Shown: positions 1-8,524, counted from the stretch's first letter. The stretch: DNA of 48,299 bases from an uncultured Campylobacter sp. (GCF_938017775.1 NZ_CALIIU010000051.1:1-48299), one strand, 5' to 3'. Numbers and translations: made by a program. Notes: a model not told the origin generated them from the letters alone.

Positions 1-10
1 TTTAAAGTAT

Positions 11-85
<75 letters not shown>

Positions 86-122
86 ATATAAGAAGTGCGA
101 ATAAATTTTTAAATTCGTCAAA

Positions 123-197
123 TGGATGGGGTAGGAGGATTCGAACCTCCGAATGATTGGACCAAAACCAATTGCCTTGCCGCTTGGCTATACCCCA
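123..197 (-). tRNA. tRNA-Gln (anticodon TTG)
   Basis: A 75-nt minus-strand cloverleaf with a TGGGGTA/TACCCCA acceptor stem, a TTCGAAT T-loop and an encoded CCA. The anticodon TTG reads CAA and, by wobble, CAG. The first pair is U1-A72, as in many bacterial tRNA-Gln. It is the first gene after the promoter at 220-248. Confidence 0.96.
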
Positions 198-219
198 ATT
201 GATCAAAACACGAAAAGTT

Positions 220-248
220 ATTATATACAAATAATTATAAAATGTCAA
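220..248 (-). promoter_or_regulatory. consensus sigma-70 promoter of the tRNA-Gln/tRNA-fMet unit
   Basis: On the minus strand TTGACA (243-248) is followed by exactly 17 nt and TATAAT (220-225). Transcription should begin about 7-8 nt further on, roughly 15 nt before tRNA-Gln. Both hexamers match the enterobacterial consensus exactly. Confidence 0.85.
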
Positions 249-373
249 TACGCTTTATTAGAAATTTTATAAAATAAAACAAAAATATAAAATTAACGCA
301 CTCGCATTATACAATAATTTAATTTATATTATGAAAATAAACCTTGGATAAAACTAAGATTTAATATAAATAG

Positions 374-403
374 AAAAGGCCCAAGCAAATGCTCGGGCCT
401 TGT
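374..403 (-). terminator. rho-independent terminator after the pilin-like gene
   Basis: The minus-strand transcript forms an 11-bp stem (plus positions 376-386 with 391-401) containing one G-U pair, with a 4-nt loop at 387-390 and a short U-rich tail. It lies about 26 nt after the pilin stop codon, so the pilin is probably a single-gene transcript. Confidence 0.8.
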
Positions 404-428
404 TAGACTGAAAAATTAATATTAAATA

Positions 429-899
429 TTATTCTTCAAATTTAACACTGCTACCGCCAAGTTTAACTGGGCTAGACGCCATTAGCTTTTTAACAGCATC
501 TCGGGTTCCTTTGCAAGCTACCTCACTATTTCCTGCTGTTGCATTAGATAGGGTCAAAATAGGATCACCTTCTGCGATACTTTTATCAGGATTTGCATTT
601 GCAGCAGTAGCATTGCCTACAGTAAATGTAATGCATCCCTTATTCTTAACCTTCAAATCAACCGATGCACCAGTGCCATCTACTGGAATATTGGTAATTT
701 TCTCAATATGGGCTGGTAATTGCGCTTGAGCTTGGTAATATCCATTAATCTCATTTACGAGCGTAGATACATTTGTAGCTGCCTTAGAGATCTCAGCATC
801 ATCACGAGTAGCTGCAAGTCTTGGAATAGCAACAGCTGCCAAAATACCTAAAATAACGATAACGAAGATCAACTCGATCATAGTAAAACCTTTTTTCAT
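429..899 (-). CDS. type IV pilin-like / type II pseudopilin protein
   Basis: This 156-residue protein has a textbook class III prepilin leader: a short basic leader, cleavage expected after Gly4, Phe5 as the first mature residue, and Glu9 at mature position 5. A hydrophobic helix (about residues 8-28) ending in AIPR follows. The rest is a soluble head with two cysteines, one in NKGC and one near residue 128, which could form a disulfide. The family forms type IV pili or the pseudopilus of type II secretion and DNA uptake machines; which one cannot be told from one gene. AAGGAG stands 6 nt before the ATG. It has its own consensus promoter and terminator, so it should be well expressed and monocistronic. 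A prepilin peptidase able to process it is encoded at 43904-44659. Confidence 0.9.
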   Translation of the reverse strand: MKKGFTMIELIFVIVILGILAAVAIPRLAATRDDAEISKAATNVSTLVNEINGYYQAQAQLPAHIEKITNIPVDGTGASVDLKVKNKGCITFTVGNATAANANPDKSIAEGDPILTLSNATAGNSEVACKGTRDAVKKLMASSPVKLGGSSVKFEE

Positions 900-954
900 G
901 GTTTACTCCTTAAATAAAATTCATTCCGCATACCTATATGCGAAACTTGACGGA

Positions 955-983
955 ATTATAGAGAAAAATTTAAAAATTGTCAA
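955..983 (-). promoter_or_regulatory. consensus sigma-70 promoter of the pilin-like gene
   Basis: On the minus strand TTGACA (978-983), a 17-nt spacer and TATAAT (955-960) form a perfect consensus promoter. The leader would be about 50 nt long and holds a small hairpin (927-942, 6-bp stem CGCATA/TATGCG). The rest of the 900-1176 gap shows nothing clear. Confidence 0.85.
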
Positions 984-1176
984 TAGTTTTTAGCAAATTT
1001 TTTACAATTTATTTACGAAGCCCCATTTTGCGGGCATTGTAAAATCAAAATTTTAAATCCATTCGGCTTATATAATGTATTTTAGCGGCGCTTCTACACA
1101 TTGATATCATAAAATTATTCGCTTTCATTCTCATGCGCACCCGATAAACTATATGACTATTCGAGATACGGGGATT

Positions 1177-2367
1177 CTACAGCCCGTATCGCTTAGTCAA
1201 AATTTCATAGTTTTCTATGCGTCTATCGCGCAAAAACGGCCACCAGCGGCGCACGTTTTCGCATCTTTGCATATCGATAGTTACGACTTCGCATAGCTCG
1301 TCGGTGCTGTTTGCGCGAAACAGTTGCTCGCCCTGCGCGCCAAAAACAAAGCTATTGCCCCAAAACCTAATCCCCTCTTCGCTGGCAAGCTGATCTACGC
1401 GCTGTTTATTCGGCAGCACCTCTAAAGTTTCGCCGTTAAATTTAATCTCTATCGAAATTTTTAAATTCTCTCGTGCCGCCTCATCCTTTGCGGGCAAAAT
1501 TTCGCTGTCGATCGCCATTTTGCCGCTATCCGTTAGCGCCCCATTATTAAAGGATAAAATTCCGCCCTCGCTTAAAATTTTACTATCGTCGCTCGCATCC
1601 GCGGAGCGCAAAATTTTATCGCTGGCTGCTCCGCCGTCGTTTGCTGCCGAAATTTCATTTCCCCCGGATAGAATTTCATCCGGCGAAACCTCGCTAAGCG
1701 CGGCACTCTCAAAGCCCACGCGATTTACGGCGATTACGGGCAGGGAGTTTGCTACAGCATGCCCGCGCTGTACCGCAACCCAGGCCTCCAGCTGGCGCGC
1801 TTTTTCATCCTCGCCGTCGCCGTCAAACCACCCGATCGCGGTCGGATATATGAGTAGCTCGGCACCGCGTAGCGCCATCGCGCGCGCCGCTTCTGGATAC
1901 CACTGATCCCAGCACACGAGCACGCCGAGCCGTCCCACGCTCGTATCTATGGGCTCAAAGCCCAGATCGCCCGGCGTGAAATAAAATTTTTCGTAAAACT
2001 GCGGATCGTCGGGAATATGCATCTTGCGATACCGCCCCGCGATAGAGCCGTCGCGCTCGAAGACCACGGCGGTATTGTGATACAGCCCCGTGGCGCGGTG
2101 CTCGAAAAGCGAGCTTACCAGCACGACGCCAAATCTCTTCGCCACCTCGCTCCACAGCCGCAAATCGCGCTCGAAATCCTGCGCATAATCGAAATTTTCG
2201 GTATTTTCGCGCTGGCAAAAATAATGCGTCTGATGAAGTTCTTGCAAAACGATTAGCCGCGCACCCTTCGCCGCTGCGCGCGCGATGAGCTCGATACTGC
2301 GCGCTATCGTGCGCGCCTTGATGCCTTCAAATTTATGCGAAATCAGCCCAACTTTTAAAATTTTCAT
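1177..2367 (-). CDS. aguB: N-carbamoylputrescine amidase with a low-complexity insertion
   Basis: A nitrilase-superfamily amidohydrolase that hydrolyses N-carbamoylputrescine to putrescine, CO2 and ammonia. The catalytic triad is visible: Glu43 (VLQELHQTHYF), Lys115 (RYRKMHIPDD) and Cys152 (VLVCWDQWYPE). The family is usually near 290 residues, but this protein has 396. The excess is one block at about residues 221-331, rich in Ser, Ala, Asp, Asn and Ile, inserted between NRVGFE and GIRFWGNSF, which are normally close together. The core on both sides looks intact, so the enzyme is probably active if the block loops out. A GAAGGA ribosome site precedes the ATG. It starts 20 nt after the aguA stop, so the two steps from agmatine to putrescine form one operon. 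Confidence 0.93.
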   Translation of the reverse strand: MKILKVGLISHKFEGIKARTIARSIELIARAAAKGARLIVLQELHQTHYFCQRENTENFDYAQDFERDLRLWSEVAKRFGVVLVSSLFEHRATGLYHNTAVVFERDGSIAGRYRKMHIPDDPQFYEKFYFTPGDLGFEPIDTSVGRLGVLVCWDQWYPEAARAMALRGAELLIYPTAIGWFDGDGEDEKARQLEAWVAVQRGHAVANSLPVIAVNRVGFESAALSEVSPDEILSGGNEISAANDGGAASDKILRSADASDDSKILSEGGILSFNNGALTDSGKMAIDSEILPAKDEAARENLKISIEIKFNGETLEVLPNKQRVDQLASEEGIRFWGNSFVFGAQGEQLFRANSTDELCEVVTIDMQRCENVRRWWPFLRDRRIENYEILTKRYGL

Positions 2368-2387
2368 ATTTTTCCTTCGGTCTAAAT

Positions 2388-3380
2388 TTAAAGCCTGAAT
2401 TTATTCATACACGAGCAGTGCAGCGAGCCATTTTGGCGGATGAAAACGCGCGCGTTCACTCCCACTACTTCGCGATCCGCGCACGCTGCACGCAGACGCG
2501 ACAGCGCCAGCTCGTCCGCCGCGCGATTTGGATCGTGCGGATCTGCGGGGTCTGCATAGGTAGGCACGATGAGCGCGTCGTTTAAAAAGACGAAATTTGC
2601 GTAAGTCGCGGGCAGCCTGCGCCCCCGATAAGAGATAGCTCGCGGGATCGGCAGCTCGATCACATCGTATCCGAGCGATGAAATTTCATCCTTCATCGCG
2701 CCAAGCTCCGCATAGTGCAGATCGCTCGGATCGTCGCACGAGCTTATCACCACGACGCACGGGCTTAGAAAGCGTGCGAGGGTATCGACGTGGCTATCAG
2801 TATCGTCGCCTTTTATGAAACCGCGTCCCAGCCAGATTATGTTTTTTAGCCCGAAAATTTCACGCAGCCGCGCATCCAGCTCGGCCTTGCTTAGGGAGTT
2901 GCGATTTTCGTTTAACAAACACGCGCTCGTAGTCAGCATCGTGCCCGCGCCGTCAAAATCGACGCTACCGCCCTCCAATATCAAATCCACGTCTCGTAGC
3001 GGACGAGCGCTCGCGGCGTAAAGCTTGGAATTTAATGCGTCGTCCTTAGCGCTTGCAAATTTGCCGCCCCAGGCGTTGAAACGAAAATTTAGCCCCGTGA
3101 TTTTACCGCCCTCCTCCACGTCGATCGCTCCGTAATCGCGGATCCACGTATCGTCGGTATCGATTTGCGCGAAGCTGACGTTTGCTAAGCCGCCGCAAAT
3201 TTGCTCAAAATCCTCGCGGCTCGGCGCGATCGCGACGACCGGCTCAAACCTCGCTGCGGCGGCGATAAAGTCACGATAAGCCGCCCGTATCTCGCCTAAA
3301 TACGGCGCCCAGTCGGTACCTGCGTGCGGCAAAGACGCCAAAAGCGCCTCTTGCTCCTCCCATTCGGCGAATGCTCTCAT
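2388..3380 (-). CDS. aguA: agmatine deiminase
   Basis: A Porphyromonas-type peptidylarginine deiminase/agmatine deiminase family protein of 330 residues. It converts agmatine to N-carbamoylputrescine and ammonia, which AguB then uses. Family motifs seen are TWIRDYGAI, LILEGGSVDFDG, GDDTDSHVDTLARF and, near the C-terminus, NGSLHC with the probable nucleophile Cys322 after His321. GGAG precedes the ATG. It is the first gene of the aguA-aguB pair. No arginine decarboxylase gene is in the window, so the source of agmatine is not shown. Confidence 0.93.
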   Translation of the reverse strand: MRAFAEWEEQEALLASLPHAGTDWAPYLGEIRAAYRDFIAAAARFEPVVAIAPSREDFEQICGGLANVSFAQIDTDDTWIRDYGAIDVEEGGKITGLNFRFNAWGGKFASAKDDALNSKLYAASARPLRDVDLILEGGSVDFDGAGTMLTTSACLLNENRNSLSKAELDARLREIFGLKNIIWLGRGFIKGDDTDSHVDTLARFLSPCVVVISSCDDPSDLHYAELGAMKDEISSLGYDVIELPIPRAISYRGRRLPATYANFVFLNDALIVPTYADPADPHDPNRAADELALSRLRAACADREVVGVNARVFIRQNGSLHCSCMNKFRL

Positions 3381-3444
3381 TTTTGCTCCAAGATTAAAAT
3401 TTCACGGATTATAGCGAAGCTCGGTTTAAAAAGATATTTGTGGA

Positions 3445-3521
3445 TGGTGCGCCCGGAGGAATTCGAATCCCCGACCTTTTGAACCGCAATCAAATGCTCT
3501 ATCCAGCTGAGCTACGAGCGC
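3445..3521 (-). tRNA. tRNA-Arg (anticodon GCG)
   Basis: A 77-nt minus-strand cloverleaf with an encoded CCA. The acceptor stem is GCGCTCG/CGGGCGC and the T-loop TTCGAAT. The anticodon stem TTTGA/TCAAA encloses TTGCGGT, giving anticodon GCG. This reads CGC directly and CGU by G-U wobble. Many bacteria instead use an ACG tRNA edited to ICG. Confidence 0.95.
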
Positions 3522-3541
3522 ACGAAATAAAAGAAAACGGG

Positions 3542-3547
3542 ATTATA
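3542..3547 (-). promoter_or_regulatory. probable -10 element for tRNA-Arg
   Basis: A perfect TATAAT on the minus strand ends 20 nt before the tRNA-Arg 5' end. No good -35 hexamer is seen at 16-18 nt. Confidence 0.5.
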
Positions 3548-4253
3548 GCGTTTTTAGCTTAAATTTAGCCAAAAATCGGAGTAAATTTTTAGCGCAGCGG
3601 CAAATCTGGCACAAGCGCGACGGCTCGAGCGCGGTCGTAAGCCAGCTGCGCGATCGCATAAAATCCTTAAATCGAGTATCTGCTGCAGATCGCCGTATAA
3701 TTCGCGCCGCGAGATTAAATTTTAAAATTTTGCGCTGCTTTTAAATTTTATGCGGCAGCGGCGCAGAGACGACGTAAGACGGCAGGTGCAACCAGAAATC
3801 GCAAGCTACGCGCGCCTATCACGATAAACGAGATACGATATAAACGGCGTCGGCATTATTGAGCAAAGCCATTCATTGATACGCCCACACAAAATCCGTC
3901 GCCGTAAAGATTGGCAGCACGAATCGATGATATTTTTAAAATGCACGGCGCGCAGTAGCGTAATATACTCGATTGCGGCCAAAAAGCTACCTCGCAAGCA
4001 GCGCATAAATTTAATCCACTTCGCAAAATGTTCAAATTTAAAAATCCGTTTCGCCAAAACCGTCTAAATTTAAGAAATCCGCTTCGTTAAAAGATTCAAA
4101 ATTTAAAAACTCGCGGTCACCTCGCGCGTGAATGTAAAATCATGAAATCATGAAATCATGAAATCACGAAAAATAAGCCGAATCCCGCGCACAATAAATA
4201 AAATTTAAATACTTTTTTGCTACCATAACGCAAATTTAAATAGGGGTATGCAA
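3548..4253. other. about 0.7 kb non-coding stretch between tRNA-Arg and the NSS transporter
   Basis: No convincing gene is seen. Short open frames on both strands (for example 3806-4057 minus and 3876-4067 plus) overlap each other, lack recognisable domains and have no good ribosome site. The sequence mixes AAATTT/AAAATTTT words with GC-rich segments, and holds the octamer repeat at 4137-4168. Confidence 0.6.
4137..4168. repeat. four tandem copies of an octamer
   Basis: AAATCATG occurs three times head to tail (4137-4160), followed by AAATCACG (4161-4168). It lies about 85 nt before the NSS transporter start, so it could sit in or upstream of that gene's promoter region. Octamer arrays can change length by slippage; four copies is short. 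Confidence 0.85.
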
Positions 4254-5567
4254 ATGAATAAACGAAGTTTCTCGTCGCGCTGGGCTTTCATTATCGCCTG
4301 CGTGGGCTCTGCCGTGGGTATGGCAAACGTTTGGGGCTTCCCCTACAAACTCGGCACGAACGGCGGCGGCGCATTTTTGCTGATCTATCTATTTTTTATC
4401 GCGCTGTTTTCCTACGCGGGGCTTAGCGCCGAGTACGCGATCGGACGCCGCGCCAGAACTGGCACTCTGGGCTCTTACGAATACGCGTGGAAAAGCCGTG
4501 GGCTCGGCACCGTCGGCAAGATCATCGGCTGGCTGCCGCTTGCGGGCTCGCTGTGTATCGCCATCGGTTACGCAGTCATCATCTCATACGTGCTAAAAGC
4601 CCTAGCGCAGGCCATAGACGGCTCTTTGATGAGCGTGGATACGAACACTTGGTTTGAGTCCTTCGCGCTAACGCCCTATTCGGTCGTGCCGTTTCACTTC
4701 ATCGTCGTTGCAGGCACGCTTTTTACGCTGTTTTTCGGCGCGCACAGTATCGAAAAAACCAACAAAATCATGATGCCGCTATTTTTCATCCTTTTTGCGG
4801 TGCTTGCGGTCAAGGTCGCCATGCTACCGGGCTCGGGCGCTGGGTATAAATTTCTATTCACGCCCGATTTCGGCAAGCTTAGCGATCCGATGGTGTGGAT
4901 CTCTGCGATGGGACAGGCGTTTTTCTCGCTTTCGATCACGGGCTCGGGTATGATCGTTTACGGCGCGTATCTGCCTAAAAACGAAGACGTCGTCTCGGCT
5001 GCGAAAAATACGGCGTTTTTCGACACGCTTGCGGCGATGGTGGCCGCGCTAGTGATGATCCCTGCGGTCTTTGCGTATCACACCGATCCCGCCGCGGGTC
5101 CGGGGCTGCTTTTTGTGACGCTGCCTAAAATTTTACAAGACATGATCGGCGGGCAAATTTTTGCGATCATCCTCTTTACGGCGGTGATCTTCGGCGGAAT
5201 TTCATCGCTTCAAAATATGTTTGAAGTCGTCGCCGAGTCCTTGATGCATAAATTTCCGCGCCTGAACCGCACCTGCACGCTCGTGCTTTTGTGCGTGATC
5301 TGCTTTGGCGTGGGCGTGAATATGGAAGCTATCGTCAAATGGGGGCCGTGGATGGACTTCGTCTCGATCTACATTATCCCGATCGGCGCGGTCATCGGCG
5401 CGGTTTCGTGGTTTTGGGTGATCAAAAAAGATGAAATTTTAGATGAAGTAAATTCGGGCGCATCCAAGCGATACGGCGCGTTTTGGTACAACGTGGGGCG
5501 CTTTTTATACGTGCCGCTGGCGATGTTACTTTGCATAATCGCGCTAAGCATGCATATTTCGTTTTGA
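4254..5567 (+). CDS. sodium-dependent neurotransmitter:sodium symporter (NSS/SNF) family transporter
   Basis: An inner-membrane secondary transporter of the NSS family, which includes LeuT. It probably takes up an amino acid or similar substrate with Na+; the substrate is not evident. The first membrane helix has the family signature GSAVGMANVWGFPY, part of the sodium and substrate site, followed by NGGGAFLLIY. About 11 hydrophobic helices can be counted over 437 residues, the usual number for short bacterial members. An ATG at 4248 is only 1 nt from the AGGGG ribosome site (4242-4246), while the ATG at 4254 is 7 nt away, so 4254 is preferred. It stands alone on the plus strand, followed by two unknown membrane proteins. 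Confidence 0.9.
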   Translation: MNKRSFSSRWAFIIACVGSAVGMANVWGFPYKLGTNGGGAFLLIYLFFIALFSYAGLSAEYAIGRRARTGTLGSYEYAWKSRGLGTVGKIIGWLPLAGSLCIAIGYAVIISYVLKALAQAIDGSLMSVDTNTWFESFALTPYSVVPFHFIVVAGTLFTLFFGAHSIEKTNKIMMPLFFILFAVLAVKVAMLPGSGAGYKFLFTPDFGKLSDPMVWISAMGQAFFSLSITGSGMIVYGAYLPKNEDVVSAAKNTAFFDTLAAMVAALVMIPAVFAYHTDPAAGPGLLFVTLPKILQDMIGGQIFAIILFTAVIFGGISSLQNMFEVVAESLMHKFPRLNRTCTLVLLCVICFGVGVNMEAIVKWGPWMDFVSIYIIPIGAVIGAVSWFWVIKKDEILDEVNSGASKRYGAFWYNVGRFLYVPLAMLLCIIALSMHISF

Positions 5568-5634
5568 GTTAAATTTTATCATCGAAGTATGAGATTAAAA
5601 AATTTAATCTGCAATGAATAAAAGGATCGATTGT

Positions 5635-6258
5635 ATGAGCGATTTAGAAAACGAAAATTCCCCAAAGCCCAAATTGCGCGAATGGGATTCGAGACCTACG
5701 AAAATCCGCGAAAAATCCAAGCTTTCTAAATTTGCAGAATATTCGATGCCTATTTATGCGCTTATATCTTTATCGGTGTTTTTTATACCGATAAAAGTTT
5801 TAGATAAAAGCGAAGCCTGCGCTAGTTTCGTTAAATTTATGAAAGGAATTTTTCCGAATATCGAAGCCTTTGAAGCTATTAGCGCAATGCCCCAGGTTAC
5901 AGCTTTTTACGTAAGTTTTATGTGGATTTGGGTGATTGTTTGCTCGGCTTTGATGATTTATCTTAGTTTTTACAATATGCCAAATATCTATGATTTAAAA
6001 GTTTTTCCAAAAGGAATTCCCGCTATTATATTTACGTTTTTCTTGGGGTATTTAGGAACTACATATTATTATTTCGGCGAAATGGCTATGGGAGAGATAA
6101 GCTTCGGGCTAAAAAGCTTTAACCTATATTTTACCTCGAAAATTAAGATGTATTTTTGGATTACATTTTTCTCTCTATGGTTTATTGCCGGTTGCGGCGT
6201 TGGTTCTTGGGGTTTGATTTTTACAATCTGTGGTTTTAAAAATTTGAAAAAATATTAA
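5635..6258 (+). CDS. unknown membrane protein, four predicted helices
   Basis: I do not recognise this 207-residue protein. It has a charged cytoplasmic-looking N-terminus rich in Glu, Lys and Pro, then four hydrophobic segments: around PIYALISLSVFFIPI, FYVSFMWIWVIVCSALMIY, AIIFTFFLGYLGTTYYYFG, and a C-terminal one containing the Gly-rich stretch AGCGVGSWG. An in-frame ATG at 5614 has no ribosome site; AAAGGA at 5621-5626 is spaced 8 nt from the ATG at 5635, so 5635 is chosen. Codon use is more AT-rich than in the transporter upstream. It follows that gene by about 67 nt and precedes another membrane protein by 16 nt, suggesting a common transcript with the latter. Confidence 0.75.
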   Translation: MSDLENENSPKPKLREWDSRPTKIREKSKLSKFAEYSMPIYALISLSVFFIPIKVLDKSEACASFVKFMKGIFPNIEAFEAISAMPQVTAFYVSFMWIWVIVCSALMIYLSFYNMPNIYDLKVFPKGIPAIIFTFFLGYLGTTYYYFGEMAMGEISFGLKSFNLYFTSKIKMYFWITFFSLWFIAGCGVGSWGLIFTICGFKNLKKY

Positions 6259-6274
6259 TCAAAAGATTTGAAGA

Positions 6275-6628
6275 ATGGGATACCTTATAAGCGATAGACT
6301 GATCGACATCGGGCTAATTTTGTTTTTCGGCGGTTTTGGTTTTGTATGCTATATAAACGGCGTATTGGGCATCGGCAAAGACTATATGCAGCGCAATAGA
6401 ATAGATTTCGTGCGCTGGATGTTTAGTCTGAGGCACATCTTGCGATCCAACACGCCGTTTGATTTGAACGAGCCGCTAGAATTAAAATTTAAAGAGCCCA
6501 AAAGCAAGCATTTGATCTACAATTTCTTCGAGTTTATCATCCATTATGCGATAATCGCGCCGTTTTTAGCGATCTATGCAGGGATTTTTCTATTTTGCGC
6601 GGGGTGCGTCGTCAAAATTTTATCCTAA
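6275..6628 (+). CDS. unknown small membrane protein, two predicted helices
   Basis: A 117-residue protein of no recognised family. A first hydrophobic helix (about residues 11-33) is followed by a soluble segment of about 55 residues containing RWMFSLRHILRS, and a second helix (about 88-115) with two cysteines. The ribosome site is weak (GAAG just before the ATG), so it may depend on translation of the preceding gene, which ends 16 nt upstream. The pair has only each other and the NSS transporter as context, which suggests no function. Confidence 0.6.
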   Translation: MGYLISDRLIDIGLILFFGGFGFVCYINGVLGIGKDYMQRNRIDFVRWMFSLRHILRSNTPFDLNEPLELKFKEPKSKHLIYNFFEFIIHYAIIAPFLAIYAGIFLFCAGCVVKILS

Positions 6629-7417
6629 ATTTAAAATTTGCGACGCGGATGCAGAGCGGGCATTGCATAGACGCCGTTTTTGTTGCGGAATTTCAAATTT
6701 TACGCTGCATCTCTTACCAAGCATACACCGCTTCCGCGTCTTAAAAGTAAAATTTCAAAATTTTATCGCCGAATCCACGGCTTGTGGAATTTATGCCGTG
6801 ATTTCCGTTTCTATCAGGGCGGGAAGGGGCCCCAATTGCGATGTCACATTTCTTGCGGGTGCCGCCGCCGCAGCACCGCATTGCTCTGCTCGACTGCAAA
6901 ACCCCCTACAACGCTATATGGGCGAGCTGCGCTCGCGTTAAATTCTTTCTATTGCGGCTACGCCGCATGAAATTCTTTAGAGGTATTTTTATCGTATTTG
7001 GAATTTTAAAATTCCATCTGTGGCTGCCAAACCAATTTATCCGCCGATAAATCATCAAACCGCCAAGCCGTCCGCCGATCGTCAAGCTTCCGCTTGACCG
7101 CGAACTAAACTAGCCGCCGACCAAACCGATCGGCAACCGACTAGTCGTCAAACAACCGACCGATTGAAAATCGATCTCGTATAGCCGTCAAATCGATCGA
7201 TGAAATGCCCGTAAGCTAGCTATGATATGATTGTAAAATCAACCGACCGACCGCTAAAAGCAGTAGCCGCAGACTAGAGGAGTGCGCACTCGAGTTACAA
7301 AACGACTGACCGCCGAAACAATATACCGCCAACCGATCGGCAGCCGAGCCGCTAAACCGCCCAGCCGTAAGCCAAACCCGCAGCCGCTCAATCGCGAGCT
7401 AACCCAGAAAGCGACGC
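6629..7417. other. 0.79-kb non-coding stretch with short palindromes and GATCGG/CCGACC-rich DNA
   Basis: No gene is convincing here; three nested open frames at 6576-7050 look like chance. Short perfect hairpins occur: TGCGGC-TAC-GCCGCA (about 6954-6968) and GTCAAGC-TTCC-GCTTGAC (7081-7098). From about 7040 to 7400 the DNA is unusually rich in CCGACC, GATCGG and GCCG. It includes an imperfect direct repeat of AACCGATCGGCAACCGA at 7124-7140 and 7331-7347. It looks like decayed repetitive DNA. Confidence 0.6.
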
Positions 7418-8494
7418 TTATTCTACGTAAATTTTATAATCCCCGTAGCCTAGCGCGTCCATCTCCTCAAGCGGGATAAATTTCAAACTCGCGCCGTTGA
7501 TGCAGTATCTCATACCGCCCTTCTCTTTCGGCCCATCCTCAAAGACGTGCCCCAAATGGCTGCCTCCCACGCGGCTTGAGACCTCGACGCGCTGCATACC
7601 GTGGCTGTCATCTTGCGCGTACGCGATCGCATCGGTCGTTATCGGCTTTGAAAAGCTCGGCCAGCCGCAGCCCGCGTCAAATTTATCGGTGGATGAAAAC
7701 AGCGGCTTTTTCGACACGATGTCGATATAGATGCCCTTTTTATAATTCTTGTCGTATTCGCTCGAAAACGGCCGCTCGGTCGCCTTTTCCTGTGTGACCT
7801 GATACTGAAGCTCGGTTAAATTTTTTTTCAGCTCCTCCTTGCTTTGCACTTTAAATTTCTCATCGTCCTCAAGCGGCTTTTTAGCGAGGCGCAGATCGAT
7901 GTGGCAGTATCCGCCGGGGTTTTTGCCGAGATAGTCCTGATGATACTCCTCTGCGCGAACGAAATTCTTTAACGGCGCCACTTCTACGGCGATCTTTTCT
8001 TTAAATTTTGCCTGCTGCGCGGCTATGAAAAAGCGCGCGAGCTCGCCGCTCGCCTCGTCGGCGTAGTAGATGCCCGTGCGGTATTGGCGCCCGCGGTCGT
8101 TACCCTGCTTGTCGATCGAGAACGGATCGATGATGCGGAAATAATGCGCCAAAATTTCAGGCTCGCTGATGACATTGGCGTCAAATTTAAGCATTAACGT
8201 CTCGGCATGATCGCTGCTATGTAAGCCCTCGTAGCTTGCCTTATCGCTCTTGCCGTTGGCGTAGCCCACCTGCGTCGCGACTATGCCGTCGAGCTGCTTG
8301 AAATACGCCTCCATACCCCAAAAGCAGCCGCCTGCCAGATAAATTTCTTTCACGTTTGCGTTCATACCGCCTCCTTTAACTTTAAAATTTGCGTCCGCCG
8401 CACCGGCGCTACCGCCGCCGCCTGCGGCATTGAGCGCGACTAAATAACCCGCCGCCAAAGCAAAGAGGCAGATTAAAACTTTAGAAATTTTCAT
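7418..8494 (-). CDS. msrAB: exported bifunctional methionine sulfoxide reductase MsrA-MsrB
   Basis: Reduces both S- and R-methionine sulfoxide in oxidised proteins. From the ATG at 8494 it has 358 residues: a signal peptide or membrane anchor (about 1-25), a Gly/Ala-rich linker, an MsrA domain with GGCFWGMEAYF (catalytic Cys57), and an MsrB domain with GCGWPSFSKPI and RYCINGASL (catalytic Cys331). Both active sites look complete. A TTG at 8524 is in frame, but GAAAGGA is well spaced for the ATG at 8494, which also gives a proper signal peptide start. The hydrophobic leader points to repair of periplasmic or membrane-facing proteins. It is flanked by long non-coding DNA on both sides, so it is probably a single-gene transcript. 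Confidence 0.94.
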   Translation of the reverse strand: MKISKVLICLFALAAGYLVALNAAGGGGSAGAADANFKVKGGGMNANVKEIYLAGGCFWGMEAYFKQLDGIVATQVGYANGKSDKASYEGLHSSDHAETLMLKFDANVISEPEILAHYFRIIDPFSIDKQGNDRGRQYRTGIYYADEASGELARFFIAAQQAKFKEKIAVEVAPLKNFVRAEEYHQDYLGKNPGGYCHIDLRLAKKPLEDDEKFKVQSKEELKKNLTELQYQVTQEKATERPFSSEYDKNYKKGIYIDIVSKKPLFSSTDKFDAGCGWPSFSKPITTDAIAYAQDDSHGMQRVEVSSRVGGSHLGHVFEDGPKEKGGMRYCINGASLKFIPLEEMDALGYGDYKIYVE

Positions 8495-8524
8495 TTTGAT
8501 CCTTTCGTTTTGAATTTTGCGCAA

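Noticed and set aside
3806..4067. Opposed open frames of 83 and 63 codons in the gap before the NSS transporter
   Set aside because: They overlap each other, show no recognisable domains or ribosome sites and lie in AAATTT-type spacer DNA.
6576..7050. Three overlapping frames of 69-121 codons after the two-helix membrane protein
   Set aside because: Three frames through the same GC-rich DNA with no ribosome site; the composition is typical of chance frames.
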